Shown: piece by piece, positions 1 to 9,308 of the stretch | How positions within the stretch are numbered: the stretch's first letter is position 1 | Layout of the letters: each line of letters opens with the position of its first letter | Assembly (NCBI RefSeq): GCF_003025615.1 | Contig: NZ_PYMJ01000022.1 | Location: forward strand, 1-64,000 | Direction of reading: 5' to 3' | Source of the DNA: Photobacterium frigidiphilum | GTDB lineage: Bacteria; Pseudomonadota; Gammaproteobacteria; Enterobacterales; Vibrionaceae | Length of the DNA stretch: 64,000 bases | Program-made: the position numbers and the translations under genes | Notes under the pieces: model-generated | Database searches by the model: none | What the model was told of the DNA's origin: nothing | What the model saw: only the letters and a program-made list of their open reading frames with translations

Positions 1-67
1 CTCGACTTGCATGTGTTAGGCCTGCCGCCAGCGTTCAATCTGAGCCATGATCAAACTCTTCAATTAA
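1..67 (-). rRNA. rrs: 16S ribosomal RNA, 5' end only
   Basis: Read on the minus strand, this is the conserved start of bacterial 16S rRNA, including the AGAGTTTGATCATGGCTCAG block (universal 27F site) followed by the GAACGCTGGCGGC block. The gene runs leftwards out of the window, so only about 67 bases are present. The exact mature 5' end is placed by analogy with E. coli. Confidence 0.97.
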
Positions 68-258
68 AGTTCTGTTGATTCTCTACTTAATAAAAAGCTT
101 CGAATCGGCTCAATGATTTTTACTGATTTTCTTGTTTCGTTTCTTCTTGCGAAGAAATGAAGCATAAATTGACTGTGTCATCTTGCGATGATTAAGGTCA
201 CTCAGTTCATTGATAAATCTTTCGACTTATAATTTCACGAGTGCCCACACAGATTGCA

Positions 259-281
259 TGGTCAAATTGTTAAAGAACATA
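259..281 (-). promoter_or_regulatory. rRNA leader boxA-type antitermination site
   Basis: On the minus strand the leader contains TGTTCTTTAACAATTTGACC, which closely matches the boxA region (TGCTCTTTAACAA) found in gammaproteobacterial rrn leaders. There it recruits Nus factors for antitermination. It lies between the promoter and the 16S start, as expected. Confidence 0.8.
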
Positions 282-329
282 CTGACTAGGTTGCTGGCTA
301 ATCGCCGTGCTCCGTGTCAGTGAGGTCGC

Positions 330-357
330 ATTATAGGGAGATATTCAGCCATGACAA
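330..357 (-). promoter_or_regulatory. rRNA operon promoter
   Basis: Minus-strand TTGTCA (352-357) and TATAAT (330-335) are separated by 16 bases. A GC-rich discriminator (GCGACC) follows the -10, and an A/T-rich UP-element-like tract (about 358-385) precedes the -35. This is the typical form of a stringently controlled rrn promoter, and the boxA leader and 16S gene follow it. Confidence 0.85.
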
Positions 358-458
358 TAGTTTTTATTAATTTAATTACCAACCGTTCAATAAACAACCA
401 ACCTGTTTTCTTCGGCAGCAATTTAGAGCAAAAATGTAATTTTATCTGCAGCCAAAAG

Positions 459-486
459 CAAAAAACCGACGTATTAACGTCGGCTA
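459..486 (-). terminator. Intrinsic terminator after phaC
   Basis: A perfect 7-bp stem (CCGACGT / ACGTCGG) with a 4-base loop is followed on the minus strand by a T run. It lies 29 bases past the phaC stop and separates the pha operon from the rRNA promoter, which points the same way. Confidence 0.9.
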
Positions 487-514
487 TATATCATTATTCT
501 GCAATATTTAGATT

Positions 515-2332
515 TTAAACATCGTCAACAGACTTTACCTGTTGAGATTTTACATTTGAAACCTCTATTGGCAGTGTTTGGCGAACATAGTTACCAGGGG
601 CTGTCATTATAGAAGGATAATTAGCATTACCTGCTTCACGAGGCTCAACTTGTTCTTCTGGATTAAAGTCAGCTAGCCATGTGTCCCAATGATTCCACCA
701 AGAACCTTCTTCACGCTTTGCATTACTTAGCCATGCTTCTGGATCGTCAATTTTTTCATCATTGATCCAGTACCCATACTTATTTTTAGCTGGGTGATTA
801 ACAATGCCCGCAATATGACCTGATTCACCAAGAACAAATGTTGATTTACTATTTAAGTTCTGTGCACCACGGTATGTGCCTTGCCACAATGCGATATGGT
901 CTTCTTGCGTAGAGATAAAGTATGTTGGTACTTTAATCTTCGACAAATCAATAAAGACCCCACCCACTTTATATCCCTTTGGATCGACCAGTTTATTCTC
1001 TAGATAGAACTGTCGTAATAAAGTGCTATGGCATGCAACGGCAACATTAGTACTATCACCATTCCAATAAAGCAGGTCAAAATCTATTGGGCTATTGCCT
1101 TTTAGATAATTATTTACGTAATAATTCCAATAAAGACTATTTTCACGTAACAAGCTGAACGTGACGCTAAGTGAACGTCCATCCATATAACCATTTGCTT
1201 CATTTTGGGCTTCAATTGCAGAGACAATAGGATCGTTAACATACGCTCCTATCTCACCTGGTTGAGAGAAATCTAACAACGTAGTGAAAAACGAAGCGGA
1301 CTTGATACGATTACGCATTCGTTTAGCGGAATAATAAGCTAAAGTCGTCGCTAATAACGTACCACCAATACAATAGCCTGCAGCATTGATTTGCTTCTCA
1401 CCAGTAATCTCTTCGACAGCATCAACGGCTTTAACTACACCATCTAGCACGTAGTCATCAAAATCAATATTTGCCATTGTGGCATCAGGATTACGCCAAG
1501 ACATCATGAATACTGTATGACCTTGCTCTACTAGCCAACGTACCATTGAGTTCTTCTCGCGAAGATCAAGGATATAGTATTTATTAATGAAAGGAGGCAC
1601 GATAAGAAGCGGCGTTTGATTCACTTTTTCAGTCAATGGCTTGTACTGAATCAATTCAAATAAATCATTTTTGAAAACGACATCACCAGCAGTATTGGCA
1701 ATGTTCTCACCCAATTCAAATGCACTATCATTTGTCATTCGGATTTTAAGAACATCGGCACTTGCTTGTACGTCTTCTTGATACAACTCCATGCCTCTAA
1801 CTAAGTTTTCACCGTTAGTTTCAACCGTTAATTTAGCGAGTTCAGGATTTGTTGTAACGAAATTTGTAGGCGAAAGTGCATTAATCGCTTGTCGAGAGAA
1901 AAAGCCAAGACGTTCTTTCGCTTTTTCATCTAACCCTTCAATAGATTCAATACTTTCTTTCATTGTATTGCTAAAGAGTAAATACGACTGCTTTATATAG
2001 CTGTAATACGCCTCATTATCCCAAGCGGGATCATTAAAGCGCTTATCATCTTTTTCAGGTTTAACTTTATTATCTTCATCACTATTTGGCATAGTAACGT
2101 TTTGCCAGATTTTCATCTGACTTTCCCACCAATCCATTTGTACTTTCGCAAGTACTCCTGGCTGAGCGCTGGCTTTATCGATCAACTCAACAGTATCTTT
2201 CAAGTTGATTTCATTCATCGCTTTATTGAGAGGAGTATTTAGAGCTGCCTTGCCGGAATCCAATTCCTTCCACCATAGCTGGTTCATATCTTGGAGCTTG
2301 GCAAAGTAGTCCGAGAAGAAGTTGTCGTTCAT
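515..2332 (-). CDS. phaC: Class I poly(3-hydroxyalkanoate) synthase
   Basis: This enzyme polymerises (R)-3-hydroxyacyl-CoA into polyhydroxyalkanoate granules. The 605-residue length is normal for class I PhaC. The N-terminal helical region is followed by an alpha/beta-hydrolase core with the lipase-like box GYCIGG, which carries the nucleophile Cys321. Asp478 (in TQEDH) and His506 (in ESGHIAG) complete the expected Cys-Asp-His triad. An AGAGG Shine-Dalgarno precedes the ATG. It is the last gene of a phaB-phaA-phaP-phaC operon, 65 bases after phaP, and ends at a strong terminator. The family assignment is secure; chain-length preference for short monomers is inferred from class I membership. 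Confidence 0.96.
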   Translation of the reverse strand: MNDNFFSDYFAKLQDMNQLWWKELDSGKAALNTPLNKAMNEINLKDTVELIDKASAQPGVLAKVQMDWWESQMKIWQNVTMPNSDEDNKVKPEKDDKRFNDPAWDNEAYYSYIKQSYLLFSNTMKESIESIEGLDEKAKERLGFFSRQAINALSPTNFVTTNPELAKLTVETNGENLVRGMELYQEDVQASADVLKIRMTNDSAFELGENIANTAGDVVFKNDLFELIQYKPLTEKVNQTPLLIVPPFINKYYILDLREKNSMVRWLVEQGHTVFMMSWRNPDATMANIDFDDYVLDGVVKAVDAVEEITGEKQINAAGYCIGGTLLATTLAYYSAKRMRNRIKSASFFTTLLDFSQPGEIGAYVNDPIVSAIEAQNEANGYMDGRSLSVTFSLLRENSLYWNYYVNNYLKGNSPIDFDLLYWNGDSTNVAVACHSTLLRQFYLENKLVDPKGYKVGGVFIDLSKIKVPTYFISTQEDHIALWQGTYRGAQNLNSKSTFVLGESGHIAGIVNHPAKNKYGYWINDEKIDDPEAWLSNAKREEGSWWNHWDTWLADFNPEEQVEPREAGNANYPSIMTAPGNYVRQTLPIEVSNVKSQQVKSVDDV

Positions 2333-2397
2333 TACAATGACCTCTGTATTTGGACTAAAATACCGCCCATGAATTGGGCGGCAGAATGGTCATGCAA

Positions 2398-2751
2398 TTA
2401 TGCTGGTGTTACTTCTTTTACATTTTCTGCAACTAGTTCATCAACTTCGGTTTTAAATGTTTGTGCAACTGATGAGAACTTCTTGCTGTCTTCCATTAAC
2501 TGCTGAGAAAGCTTAGTTAGTGTTTCAAGCTGCTGGCCATTGAACTCTGCCAATGATTGCATATCTTTTACTTCACCAACGGCTTTCAACTGAGAAAGAC
2601 CCAATTCACTGTAAGTGCGAACAGCTGTAAGTTGAAGCTCAGTTAGCTCTTCAACATTTTTAGAAAATAGCTTGTTAAACTTAGCATAAGGTGCAAGTGT
2701 TTTTTCAGTTTGCTCAGAGAAAGATTTAAACATTTCCGTATACATAGTCAT
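2398..2751 (-). CDS. phaP: Phasin, PHA granule-associated protein
   Basis: A 117-residue, helix-forming protein rich in Ala, Glu, Lys, Leu and Gln with no signal peptide, matching the phasin_2 family in size and pattern. Phasins coat polyhydroxyalkanoate granules and control their size and number. AAGGA lies just before the ATG. The gene sits between phaA and phaC, where vibrios carry phaP. The assignment rests on size, composition and position more than on catalytic motifs. Confidence 0.9.
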   Translation of the reverse strand: MTMYTEMFKSFSEQTEKTLAPYAKFNKLFSKNVEELTELQLTAVRTYSELGLSQLKAVGEVKDMQSLAEFNGQQLETLTKLSQQLMEDSKKFSSVAQTFKTEVDELVAENVKEVTPA

Positions 2752-2846
2752 GATTCCTTAATATAAAAGTATAATTGAAGTACCTAGCCATATTTTATCT
2801 AGGTACAATCTGTGAATATTCTGCATTAATGTAAAACAGGTACTAC

Positions 2847-4052
2847 TTAAACACTCTTCAGTACAATCGCTGTACCCATACCACCACCAACACACAGTGT
2901 TGCTAAGCCGTATTCAGTATTGCGACGACGCATTTCATGTAAAAGGCTAACAATAATACGGTTACCTGAAGCACCTAGCGGGTGGCCCAATGCAATGGCA
3001 CCACCATTTACGTTTGAACGTTCAGCTAAATCTTCTACTGACGTATCTAGCTCTTTTGCTACTTCATGTAGCACACCAAGAGCTTGACCTGCGAACGCTT
3101 CATTGAATTCAAATAAGCCAACAGACTCAATATTTAGATCTGCTTTAGTTAAAGCTTTAATAACAGCAGGAACAGGACCTAGTCCCATCAGTTCAGGTGC
3201 AACACCCGCCTGTGCGTAGCTTTCAATTTCAGCTAATGGTGTTAGGCCGTATTTTTCTACTGCAGCTTCAGAAGCCACGATAATGGCACTACCACCATCG
3301 TTAATACCCGATGCGTTGCCCGCAGTAACTGAACCTTCTTTCTTAAATGCAGGACGTAGCTTTGCTAATCCTTCAAAAGAGGCATCTGACTTTGGATATT
3401 CGTCTGTATCAATTACTTTTGTTTCACGACGTGATTTCACTTCAACAGGTACAATCTCATCGACAAACTTACCTTGCTCGATAGCTGCTATCGCTTTTTG
3501 TTGACTTGCTAATGCAAAATTATCTTGTTGCTCACGATTTAGACCCACTTTTGCAACTACGTTTTCAGCAGTTACACCCATGTGGTAATCATTGAAGGCA
3601 TCCGTTAAACCATCAGCAATAAGTAAATCAGTTAACTCTAAGTTACCCATTTTCTGACCATCACGAATCTTTGATGATGCACAGAAAGGGATCTGTGACA
3701 TACACTCTGCACCAGCTGCAACCACGAGTTCAGCATCACCCGCTTTGATGTGCGCAGCTGCATCCATGACTGCTTTCATGCCACTGCCGCAAACCATATT
3801 CAAGCTATAAGCCGGTACTTCATTTGGGATCCCTGCAAAAATTGCGGCTTGACGACCTGGCCCCATTCCTTGACCTGCGCCAATAACATTACCAACAACA
3901 ACTTCATCAATAGCTTCTACAGGTATGTTGCCTTGTGCCAAAGCCCCCTTAATTGCTACAGCTGCCAGTTGTGCTGCTGAAACTGTTTTTAATGCACCGT
4001 TGAAGCTGCCAATAGGTGTACGTTTAGCAGCAACAATAAATACTTTAGTCAT
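2847..4052 (-). CDS. phaA: Acetyl-CoA C-acetyltransferase (beta-ketothiolase)
   Basis: This enzyme condenses two acetyl-CoA to acetoacetyl-CoA, the first step of poly-3-hydroxybutyrate synthesis. The 401-residue protein has the thiolase triad: Cys88 in NMVCGSG, His357 in GHPLGASG and Cys387 in CVGGGMG. I chose the ATG at 4052, preceded by AAGGAAG. A TTG seven codons upstream is in frame, but it overlaps that Shine-Dalgarno. It lies 59 bases downstream of phaB in the operon. A role in acetoacetyl-CoA breakdown (atoB-like) cannot be excluded, but context favours PHA synthesis. Confidence 0.94.
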   Translation of the reverse strand: MTKVFIVAAKRTPIGSFNGALKTVSAAQLAAVAIKGALAQGNIPVEAIDEVVVGNVIGAGQGMGPGRQAAIFAGIPNEVPAYSLNMVCGSGMKAVMDAAAHIKAGDAELVVAAGAECMSQIPFCASSKIRDGQKMGNLELTDLLIADGLTDAFNDYHMGVTAENVVAKVGLNREQQDNFALASQQKAIAAIEQGKFVDEIVPVEVKSRRETKVIDTDEYPKSDASFEGLAKLRPAFKKEGSVTAGNASGINDGGSAIIVASEAAVEKYGLTPLAEIESYAQAGVAPELMGLGPVPAVIKALTKADLNIESVGLFEFNEAFAGQALGVLHEVAKELDTSVEDLAERSNVNGGAIALGHPLGASGNRIIVSLLHEMRRRNTEYGLATLCVGGGMGTAIVLKSV

Positions 4053-4111
4053 GATCTTAACTTCCTTTTCCAATCAAATTTATCCAACCATTCTTTCTTG
4101 AAGGTTATGGA

Positions 4112-4852
4112 TTAGTTCATGTACAAACCGCCATTTACCGACAGCGTTTCGCCTGTAATATATGCTGCTGCATCACTTGCTAAGAAAGTGACTGCGCCGG
4201 CAATTTCTTGTGGCATAGCTAGACGTTTCATTGGAATTTCAGCTTTAATTGAGTCTAATACTTCCGACTTAATCGCTTCAACCATTGGTGTACCAGTGTA
4301 ACCAGGTGCAATTGCATTAACGGTTACACCCGAACGGGCACCTTCTGCAGCTAAGGCTTTGGTAAAGCCAATCATTCCAGCTTTTGCTGCTGAGTAGTTC
4401 GCCTGACCAAACTGACCTTTTAGACCGTTTACAGAAGTAATGTTAATAATTCGAGCATTTCCATGCTGACACATAGAGTCAAACAAAGGATGTGTAACAT
4501 TGAACAAACTATTGAGGTTTGTATTGATTACTTCATTCCATTGTGCCGCTGACATACGTTTAAATGTCGAGTCACGAGTAATGCCAGCATTATTAACCAA
4601 TACGTCAATGTTACCTTCTTCCTGCAATAATGTTGCAAGAGCCTCTTTACAAAAACTTGTATCCGTAACATCCAAAGGGAATAAACGAACCTGATTTTCT
4701 GAATAATTATTCTCTTCAAACCATTCTTTTGCCTTAGCTTCTCCGTTTGGAAAATATGTGGCTATTACTCGATAACCTGCCTCAACTAATCCTTTTGTAA
4801 TCGATGAACCAATACCACCTTTAGCGCCAGTAACTAATGCTTTCTTGTTCAT
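4112..4852 (-). CDS. phaB: Acetoacetyl-CoA reductase (SDR family)
   Basis: An NADPH-dependent short-chain dehydrogenase that reduces acetoacetyl-CoA to (R)-3-hydroxybutyryl-CoA, the monomer for PhaC. The 246-residue protein shows the nucleotide-binding TGAKGGIG motif at the N terminus, NNAG in the middle and the catalytic Tyr153-x3-Lys157 (YSAAK). The start at 4852 has a GGAG at proper spacing; an in-frame GTG 24 bases upstream is less likely. It is the first gene of the pha operon. FabG-type 3-oxoacyl-ACP reductases look very similar, so the PhaB name rests on context. Confidence 0.93.
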   Translation of the reverse strand: MNKKALVTGAKGGIGSSITKGLVEAGYRVIATYFPNGEAKAKEWFEENNYSENQVRLFPLDVTDTSFCKEALATLLQEEGNIDVLVNNAGITRDSTFKRMSAAQWNEVINTNLNSLFNVTHPLFDSMCQHGNARIINITSVNGLKGQFGQANYSAAKAGMIGFTKALAAEGARSGVTVNAIAPGYTGTPMVEAIKSEVLDSIKAEIPMKRLAMPQEIAGAVTFLASDAAAYITGETLSVNGGLYMN

Positions 4853-5839
4853 TTTAAAAGACTCCGCGCTCATCACAAGGATGAACTATCACCATGAAAT
4901 AATTGACAATCTTAAAAACAACATTACAAAAATAATATTGTAAAAATTAATACTAACTACAAATAACAAATTGATTTGAATACATCTTAATTACAAAATG
5001 CGACACTATTATGAAAAACATGTTGCATAAACATTATAAGAACACACACGCATACCAATATCAATACACGACATTAATGGTCAGACCAATATCCTTATGT
5101 GGAATTGAATATTTGCCTAATACTAAAAAACCAACGCGTGATAACATTCTGTTTACATGCCTGAGTGCTTAGTTTAAGCAGAAACAAGTAAATGAATACG
5201 GAATAGACATACAGGACGACTTCGATATAAAAAATAATATAAACAATCATTTCCTTGCATCTTATATGTGCACTGATGCAGCTTAATTATTCATTCAAAC
5301 GCATATTTGTATATTTAAATTGCCATGACGCGCAGTGGTAATGTTAACGAACGGTTAATGACAACTCATGAAAAATGTTAACAGCTCATTTTTTGAACAT
5401 ATTCTGAGTAAAAAAAACAGAGTTGGAGGATGATGTTGGAAGGAAAGTGGCGATCAGAAAAGTTGATAGTCATAATGCTAAAGGTAATGAGTGCAGAAGA
5501 GATCATAACTCAGCACTCCAGCTTGCGAAAAAAACCAATAGTGCAATGCTAATGCTCTGAACAATATCGTAGAGAAATCCGAATGACTCTTTTTGCACCA
5601 AGAAAGTTCAGATTCATTTCTTGTGTCACCTTAATCGAGGCTGGTCATTGATTATCTATAAGTCTATGAATAAAAAATAATTTATGTTAATTCCTTTGTT
5701 TTCGCACTACCCTTAAATAAGAACACACATGACGATTCAAAGACTTAAACGATAAAATTCATGAACTTTATTGTCATTTTTAAGTCTTAAATTTCATCAT
5801 TTCTGTTTGACTGTTTGTATTTCAAGGACATATATTTCG
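4853..5839. other. Long AT-rich intergenic region between pha operon and moxR operon
   Basis: About 990 bases hold the divergent promoter regions of phaB (minus) and moxR (plus). I see no convincing long gene. A 40-codon open frame starts at 5430 (MMLEGKWRSEKL...) right behind a GGAGG, but the spacing to its ATG is too short and the frame is unsupported. No clear terminator or RNA gene was recognised. Confidence 0.5.
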
Positions 5840-6796
5840 ATGTTAGCTTCAACATTTCAACGCCTTAAAACTTATCTCGAAACTCAGGTCATCGGTCAGC
5901 CCGATCTTGTAAAACAGTTACTGATTGCCTTATTAGCAGATGGGCATATCTTGGTAGAAGGTCCTCCTGGTTTAGCGAAGACACGCGCTGTGAAAATCTT
6001 ATCTGACTGTATTGAAGGTAGTTTTCACCGTGTACAGTTCACCCCAGATCTATTACCAGCAGACTTAACGGGGACTGATATATTTCGTCCAGAGACCGCT
6101 GAATTTACCTTCCAGCCGGGTCCTATTTTCAATTCATTATTACTAGCTGATGAAATCAACCGCGCGCCTGCGAAAGTACAAGCCGCGATGTTAGAAGCAA
6201 TGGCTGAAAAACAAATTACTACTGGGCGAAAAACATACCCATTACCTGAACTGTTCTTAGTGATGGCAACACAGAACCCAATCGAACAGGAAGGCACCTA
6301 TCCTTTACCTGAAGCGCAACTTGATCGCTTCTTGTTACAACTGAATGTGAACTACCCCGATGAAGCCAGCGAATTAGAAATTCTTCGCCTTAATCGCGGT
6401 GAAGCACTGGGTATTGAGAAAGCAGATCCGGTACACATTACACAAGAATCCATTTTTGCTGCACGTAAAGCAGTATTAAGCATTCATATGGCAGAGGATG
6501 TTGAGCGTTATATTATTCGCTTAACCATGGCAACACGCCAGCCAGAACGTTACAGCGACCAATTAGCCAACTGGTTACAAATGGGGGTTAGCCCACGAGC
6601 AACCTTAGCTCTCGACCGTTGTGCTCGCGCCCATGCATGGTTGAATGGTCGTGATTTTGTCACGCCAGAAGATGTACAAAAAATGGCTTATCCGGTACTT
6701 CGTCACCGATTGCTATTGAGCTATGAAGCACAAGCAGAAGGCATTGCAGCTGATTCGATTGTAAGCCACTTGATCGAGCAGGTTGCTTGCGCATGA
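5840..6796 (+). CDS. MoxR-family AAA+ ATPase
   Basis: MoxR ATPases act as chaperones that remodel or activate VWA-domain partner proteins. The 318-residue protein has a Walker A (GPPGLAKT, residues 41-48), a Walker B in LLLADEINRA, and a sensor region MATQNPIEQEGTYPLPEAQLDRF-like block typical of MoxR. I chose the ATG at 5840 with an AAGGA upstream; the longer frame from 5771 adds 23 residues unlike the family. It heads a six-gene operon with overlapping ends and overlaps the next gene by ATGA. Confidence 0.93.
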   Translation: MLASTFQRLKTYLETQVIGQPDLVKQLLIALLADGHILVEGPPGLAKTRAVKILSDCIEGSFHRVQFTPDLLPADLTGTDIFRPETAEFTFQPGPIFNSLLLADEINRAPAKVQAAMLEAMAEKQITTGRKTYPLPELFLVMATQNPIEQEGTYPLPEAQLDRFLLQLNVNYPDEASELEILRLNRGEALGIEKADPVHITQESIFAARKAVLSIHMAEDVERYIIRLTMATRQPERYSDQLANWLQMGVSPRATLALDRCARAHAWLNGRDFVTPEDVQKMAYPVLRHRLLLSYEAQAEGIAADSIVSHLIEQVACA

Positions 6797-7785
6797 CAGA
6801 ATCACAGATAACACCGACTCTACCCGCGCATTGCGATGGTGTGAATTTGTGTCTGGCTGAGTTACTGCAATACAAAAACCAAGCTGTGCGCTGGCTTCCA
6901 CCAGCGCAAAGTGTTTGGTCTCAGTTAAACGGTCAGCACATGAGCCGTCAAAAAGGACGGGGGATGAACTTTTCAGAAGTTCGTCCATATCAAGCGGGTG
7001 ATGATATTCGAGCCATTGATTGGCGTGTAACCGCACGGACAGGTAAAACCCATACCAAACTATTTACCGAAGAGCGCGAACAACCAGTTATGTTATTAAT
7101 TGATATTAGTAACAGCATGAAGTTCGGTTCACAATTGTTATTAAAATCAGTGCAAGCTGCACATTTTGCTAGTTTACTCAGCTGGTTAGCGGTACGAGAA
7201 AAAGATCGTATTGGTGCAATTATCTATGATGGTAAGCGATTAACAGAATGTAAACCGACGGCACGCCAACAAGGGCCATTACGGGTTATTAATGCTTTGA
7301 TTGAAGCACACAAAACACAAATACCCTCTTCATCTAATGAACAATATAGTCAGCAACACCACCAGCAATCTAGCGAAAATAGCTATTCACTGCCTTTTTC
7401 AGGTGCATTGAAGCATCTCCATCACCTATGTCCGAAAGGCAGTGAGATTGTCATTATCAGTGACTTCTATCAATTAGCGTTAAGTGATAAACGCCGTTTA
7501 AGTCAACTACGCCATCATAATCGAATTCAATTCGTGCAAATTCATGATCCTTTAGAACAAGGGCAAACGAGTTTTACGGGTTATGAAAGCGTCACAGATA
7601 ATAAGCAATCATTGTGGCTCGACTTCTCTGCGAAAAAAACTAAAGAGAAACTGAGTGAACAATATCTCGCTCATCAACTCTTCATTAAAGACATGGCACA
7701 AACCTTAGCGATACCCTTGCATTCTTTATCAGCAGCTATACCTTTGCTTCAACAGTTAGGAGGTCAACGCATTCACCATGGCTGA
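6793..7785 (+). CDS. DUF58 domain protein (MoxR partner)
   Basis: A 330-residue protein with the DUF58 signature RPYQAGDDIRAIDWRVTART around residues 60-80. A VWA-like strand with DISNS (a MIDAS-type motif) follows near residue 105. DUF58 proteins are the usual partners of MoxR ATPases. The start overlaps the moxR stop as ATGA, indicating translational coupling. No signal peptide or clear membrane segment is seen. Its biochemical function is unknown. Confidence 0.88.
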   Translation: MTESQITPTLPAHCDGVNLCLAELLQYKNQAVRWLPPAQSVWSQLNGQHMSRQKGRGMNFSEVRPYQAGDDIRAIDWRVTARTGKTHTKLFTEEREQPVMLLIDISNSMKFGSQLLLKSVQAAHFASLLSWLAVREKDRIGAIIYDGKRLTECKPTARQQGPLRVINALIEAHKTQIPSSSNEQYSQQHHQQSSENSYSLPFSGALKHLHHLCPKGSEIVIISDFYQLALSDKRRLSQLRHHNRIQFVQIHDPLEQGQTSFTGYESVTDNKQSLWLDFSAKKTKEKLSEQYLAHQLFIKDMAQTLAIPLHSLSAAIPLLQQLGGQRIHHG

Positions 7786-8350
7786 TCCAACAATACCAAT
7801 GAATAAAGCCACCACTACGCTGCCACTTGCCGATGTACATCTTCAAGATATACCGGGTACTTGGCCACTCGCTTGGGGATGGTGGCTATGTATTATTATT
7901 GGCGTAACTGCGCTTTCTTATCTTTCTAGCTTGTTATTCAGAAAAATCAAACAACATCGTGCATCCAAACAAGCTCAGCACGAAGCAAAACAACAGCTTA
8001 AAGCAATGGCACAAACAACCCAACTGGGTGATATTAATGAATTGCTGCGTAAAGCAGCCCTTAGCTATTTTCCTCGCCAACAAGTTGCAGGGTTAACAGG
8101 TCAACGCTGGCTATCTTTTCTTGATCAACAATTGCCACCGAAGCAACAAGGTTTTTTAGCCTATTCTGATGTTTGGCAACAAGGTCTTTTCTCTCCCAAT
8201 GGCCTTAGTGAAGACGAATTAATGCAATGTAAAAAGCTCGCATCAAACTGGATCACCTGCGCATTGCCGCCAAAGCCAAATAAACACGTAACAGATAATG
8301 TATCTGTCGATAACACCTCGGCTTCTAAGCAGGAGCAACAAGATGTTTGA
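7778..8350 (+). CDS. DUF4381 domain membrane protein
   Basis: A 190-residue protein with one membrane segment at about residues 33-54, preceded by a Pro-rich N-terminal stretch and followed by a Lys/Gln-rich cytoplasmic-type helix. This is the usual build of DUF4381 proteins found in MoxR/VWA operons. It overlaps the preceding gene by 8 bases and the following one by 8 bases, so it is translated as part of the operon. Its molecular role is unknown; it may anchor the complex in the membrane. Confidence 0.85.
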   Translation: MADPTIPMNKATTTLPLADVHLQDIPGTWPLAWGWWLCIIIGVTALSYLSSLLFRKIKQHRASKQAQHEAKQQLKAMAQTTQLGDINELLRKAALSYFPRQQVAGLTGQRWLSFLDQQLPPKQQGFLAYSDVWQQGLFSPNGLSEDELMQCKKLASNWITCALPPKPNKHVTDNVSVDNTSASKQEQQDV

Positions 8351-9308
8351 ATTCATATGGATTTGGGCTTGGGCACTATTACCCCTCGCTTGGCTGGTTT
8401 ATCGATTTAGTAAACCTGTAATGAAACCCGCAGCAATAACCTTACCTAAATTGCCTGAAGGCATAGGACAACAGCAGCCAAATAGTATTTGGCGCAAAGT
8501 GATGATGTCTTTACTCTGGGTATGCTTACTAGGTGCGTTAGCCCGTCCTGTTTGGTATGGCGATCCTATCGAAGTGCAGCCGGATCATCGCGATATGCTA
8601 CTGGCTGTCGATCTATCAGGATCGATGTCGATCGAAGATATGATAACCAAAAGTGGTGAAAGCATTGATCGTCTAGCAGCAGTTAAAGATGTATTGGCTG
8701 AATTTATTGAGCAACGTAAAGGTGATCGTTTAGGTTTAGTTTTATTTGCCCAGCACGCTTACTTGCAAACCCCCCTCACCTTCGACCGCAACACCGTTAA
8801 ACAACAGCTCGAACGTACAGTATTAGGATTAATAGGGCAAAGCACCGCCATCGGTGAAGGTCTTGGCATTGCCACCAAAACCTTTATCAACAGTGAAGCG
8901 CCACAGCGGGTAATAATCTTACTCAGTGATGGCGCAAATACCGCCGGTGTTATTGAGCCACTAGAAGCGGCAAAACTTGCAGCAGAAAGTAATGTCACCA
9001 TTTATACCGTCGGGGTTGGCGCTGAAGAAATGATTCAAAAAAGTTTCTTTGGCAATCGTAAAGTGAACCCTTCACAAGACCTTGATGAAAGAATGCTGAC
9101 CAAGATTGCAGATATGACTGGGGGGCAATACTTCCGAGCACGCAACCCACAAGAACTTGAACACATCTATCAGCTTATCGACCAACTGGAACCGATAAAC
9201 ACTGCACAGCAAACATGGCGTCCACGTGACGAACTGTTCCGCTATCCATTAGCCATCGCATTGATGCTCTCCGTTATCATTGCTTTTATGAGGAAACGTC
9301 GTGGCTAA
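8343..9308 (+). CDS. VWA-domain membrane protein, BatA-like
   Basis: A 321-residue protein with N-terminal membrane segments (about 5-20 and 52-70), a von Willebrand factor A domain with an intact MIDAS motif DLSGSMS (Asp90, Ser92, Ser94), and a final membrane segment (about 298-316). The start at 8343 has AGGAG upstream; the longer frame at 8298 is embedded in the previous gene. BatA-like proteins are thought to work with MoxR in envelope stress tolerance or protein maturation. It overlaps its neighbours on both sides. Confidence 0.9.
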   Translation: MFEFIWIWAWALLPLAWLVYRFSKPVMKPAAITLPKLPEGIGQQQPNSIWRKVMMSLLWVCLLGALARPVWYGDPIEVQPDHRDMLLAVDLSGSMSIEDMITKSGESIDRLAAVKDVLAEFIEQRKGDRLGLVLFAQHAYLQTPLTFDRNTVKQQLERTVLGLIGQSTAIGEGLGIATKTFINSEAPQRVIILLSDGANTAGVIEPLEAAKLAAESNVTIYTVGVGAEEMIQKSFFGNRKVNPSQDLDERMLTKIADMTGGQYFRARNPQELEHIYQLIDQLEPINTAQQTWRPRDELFRYPLAIALMLSVIIAFMRKRRG

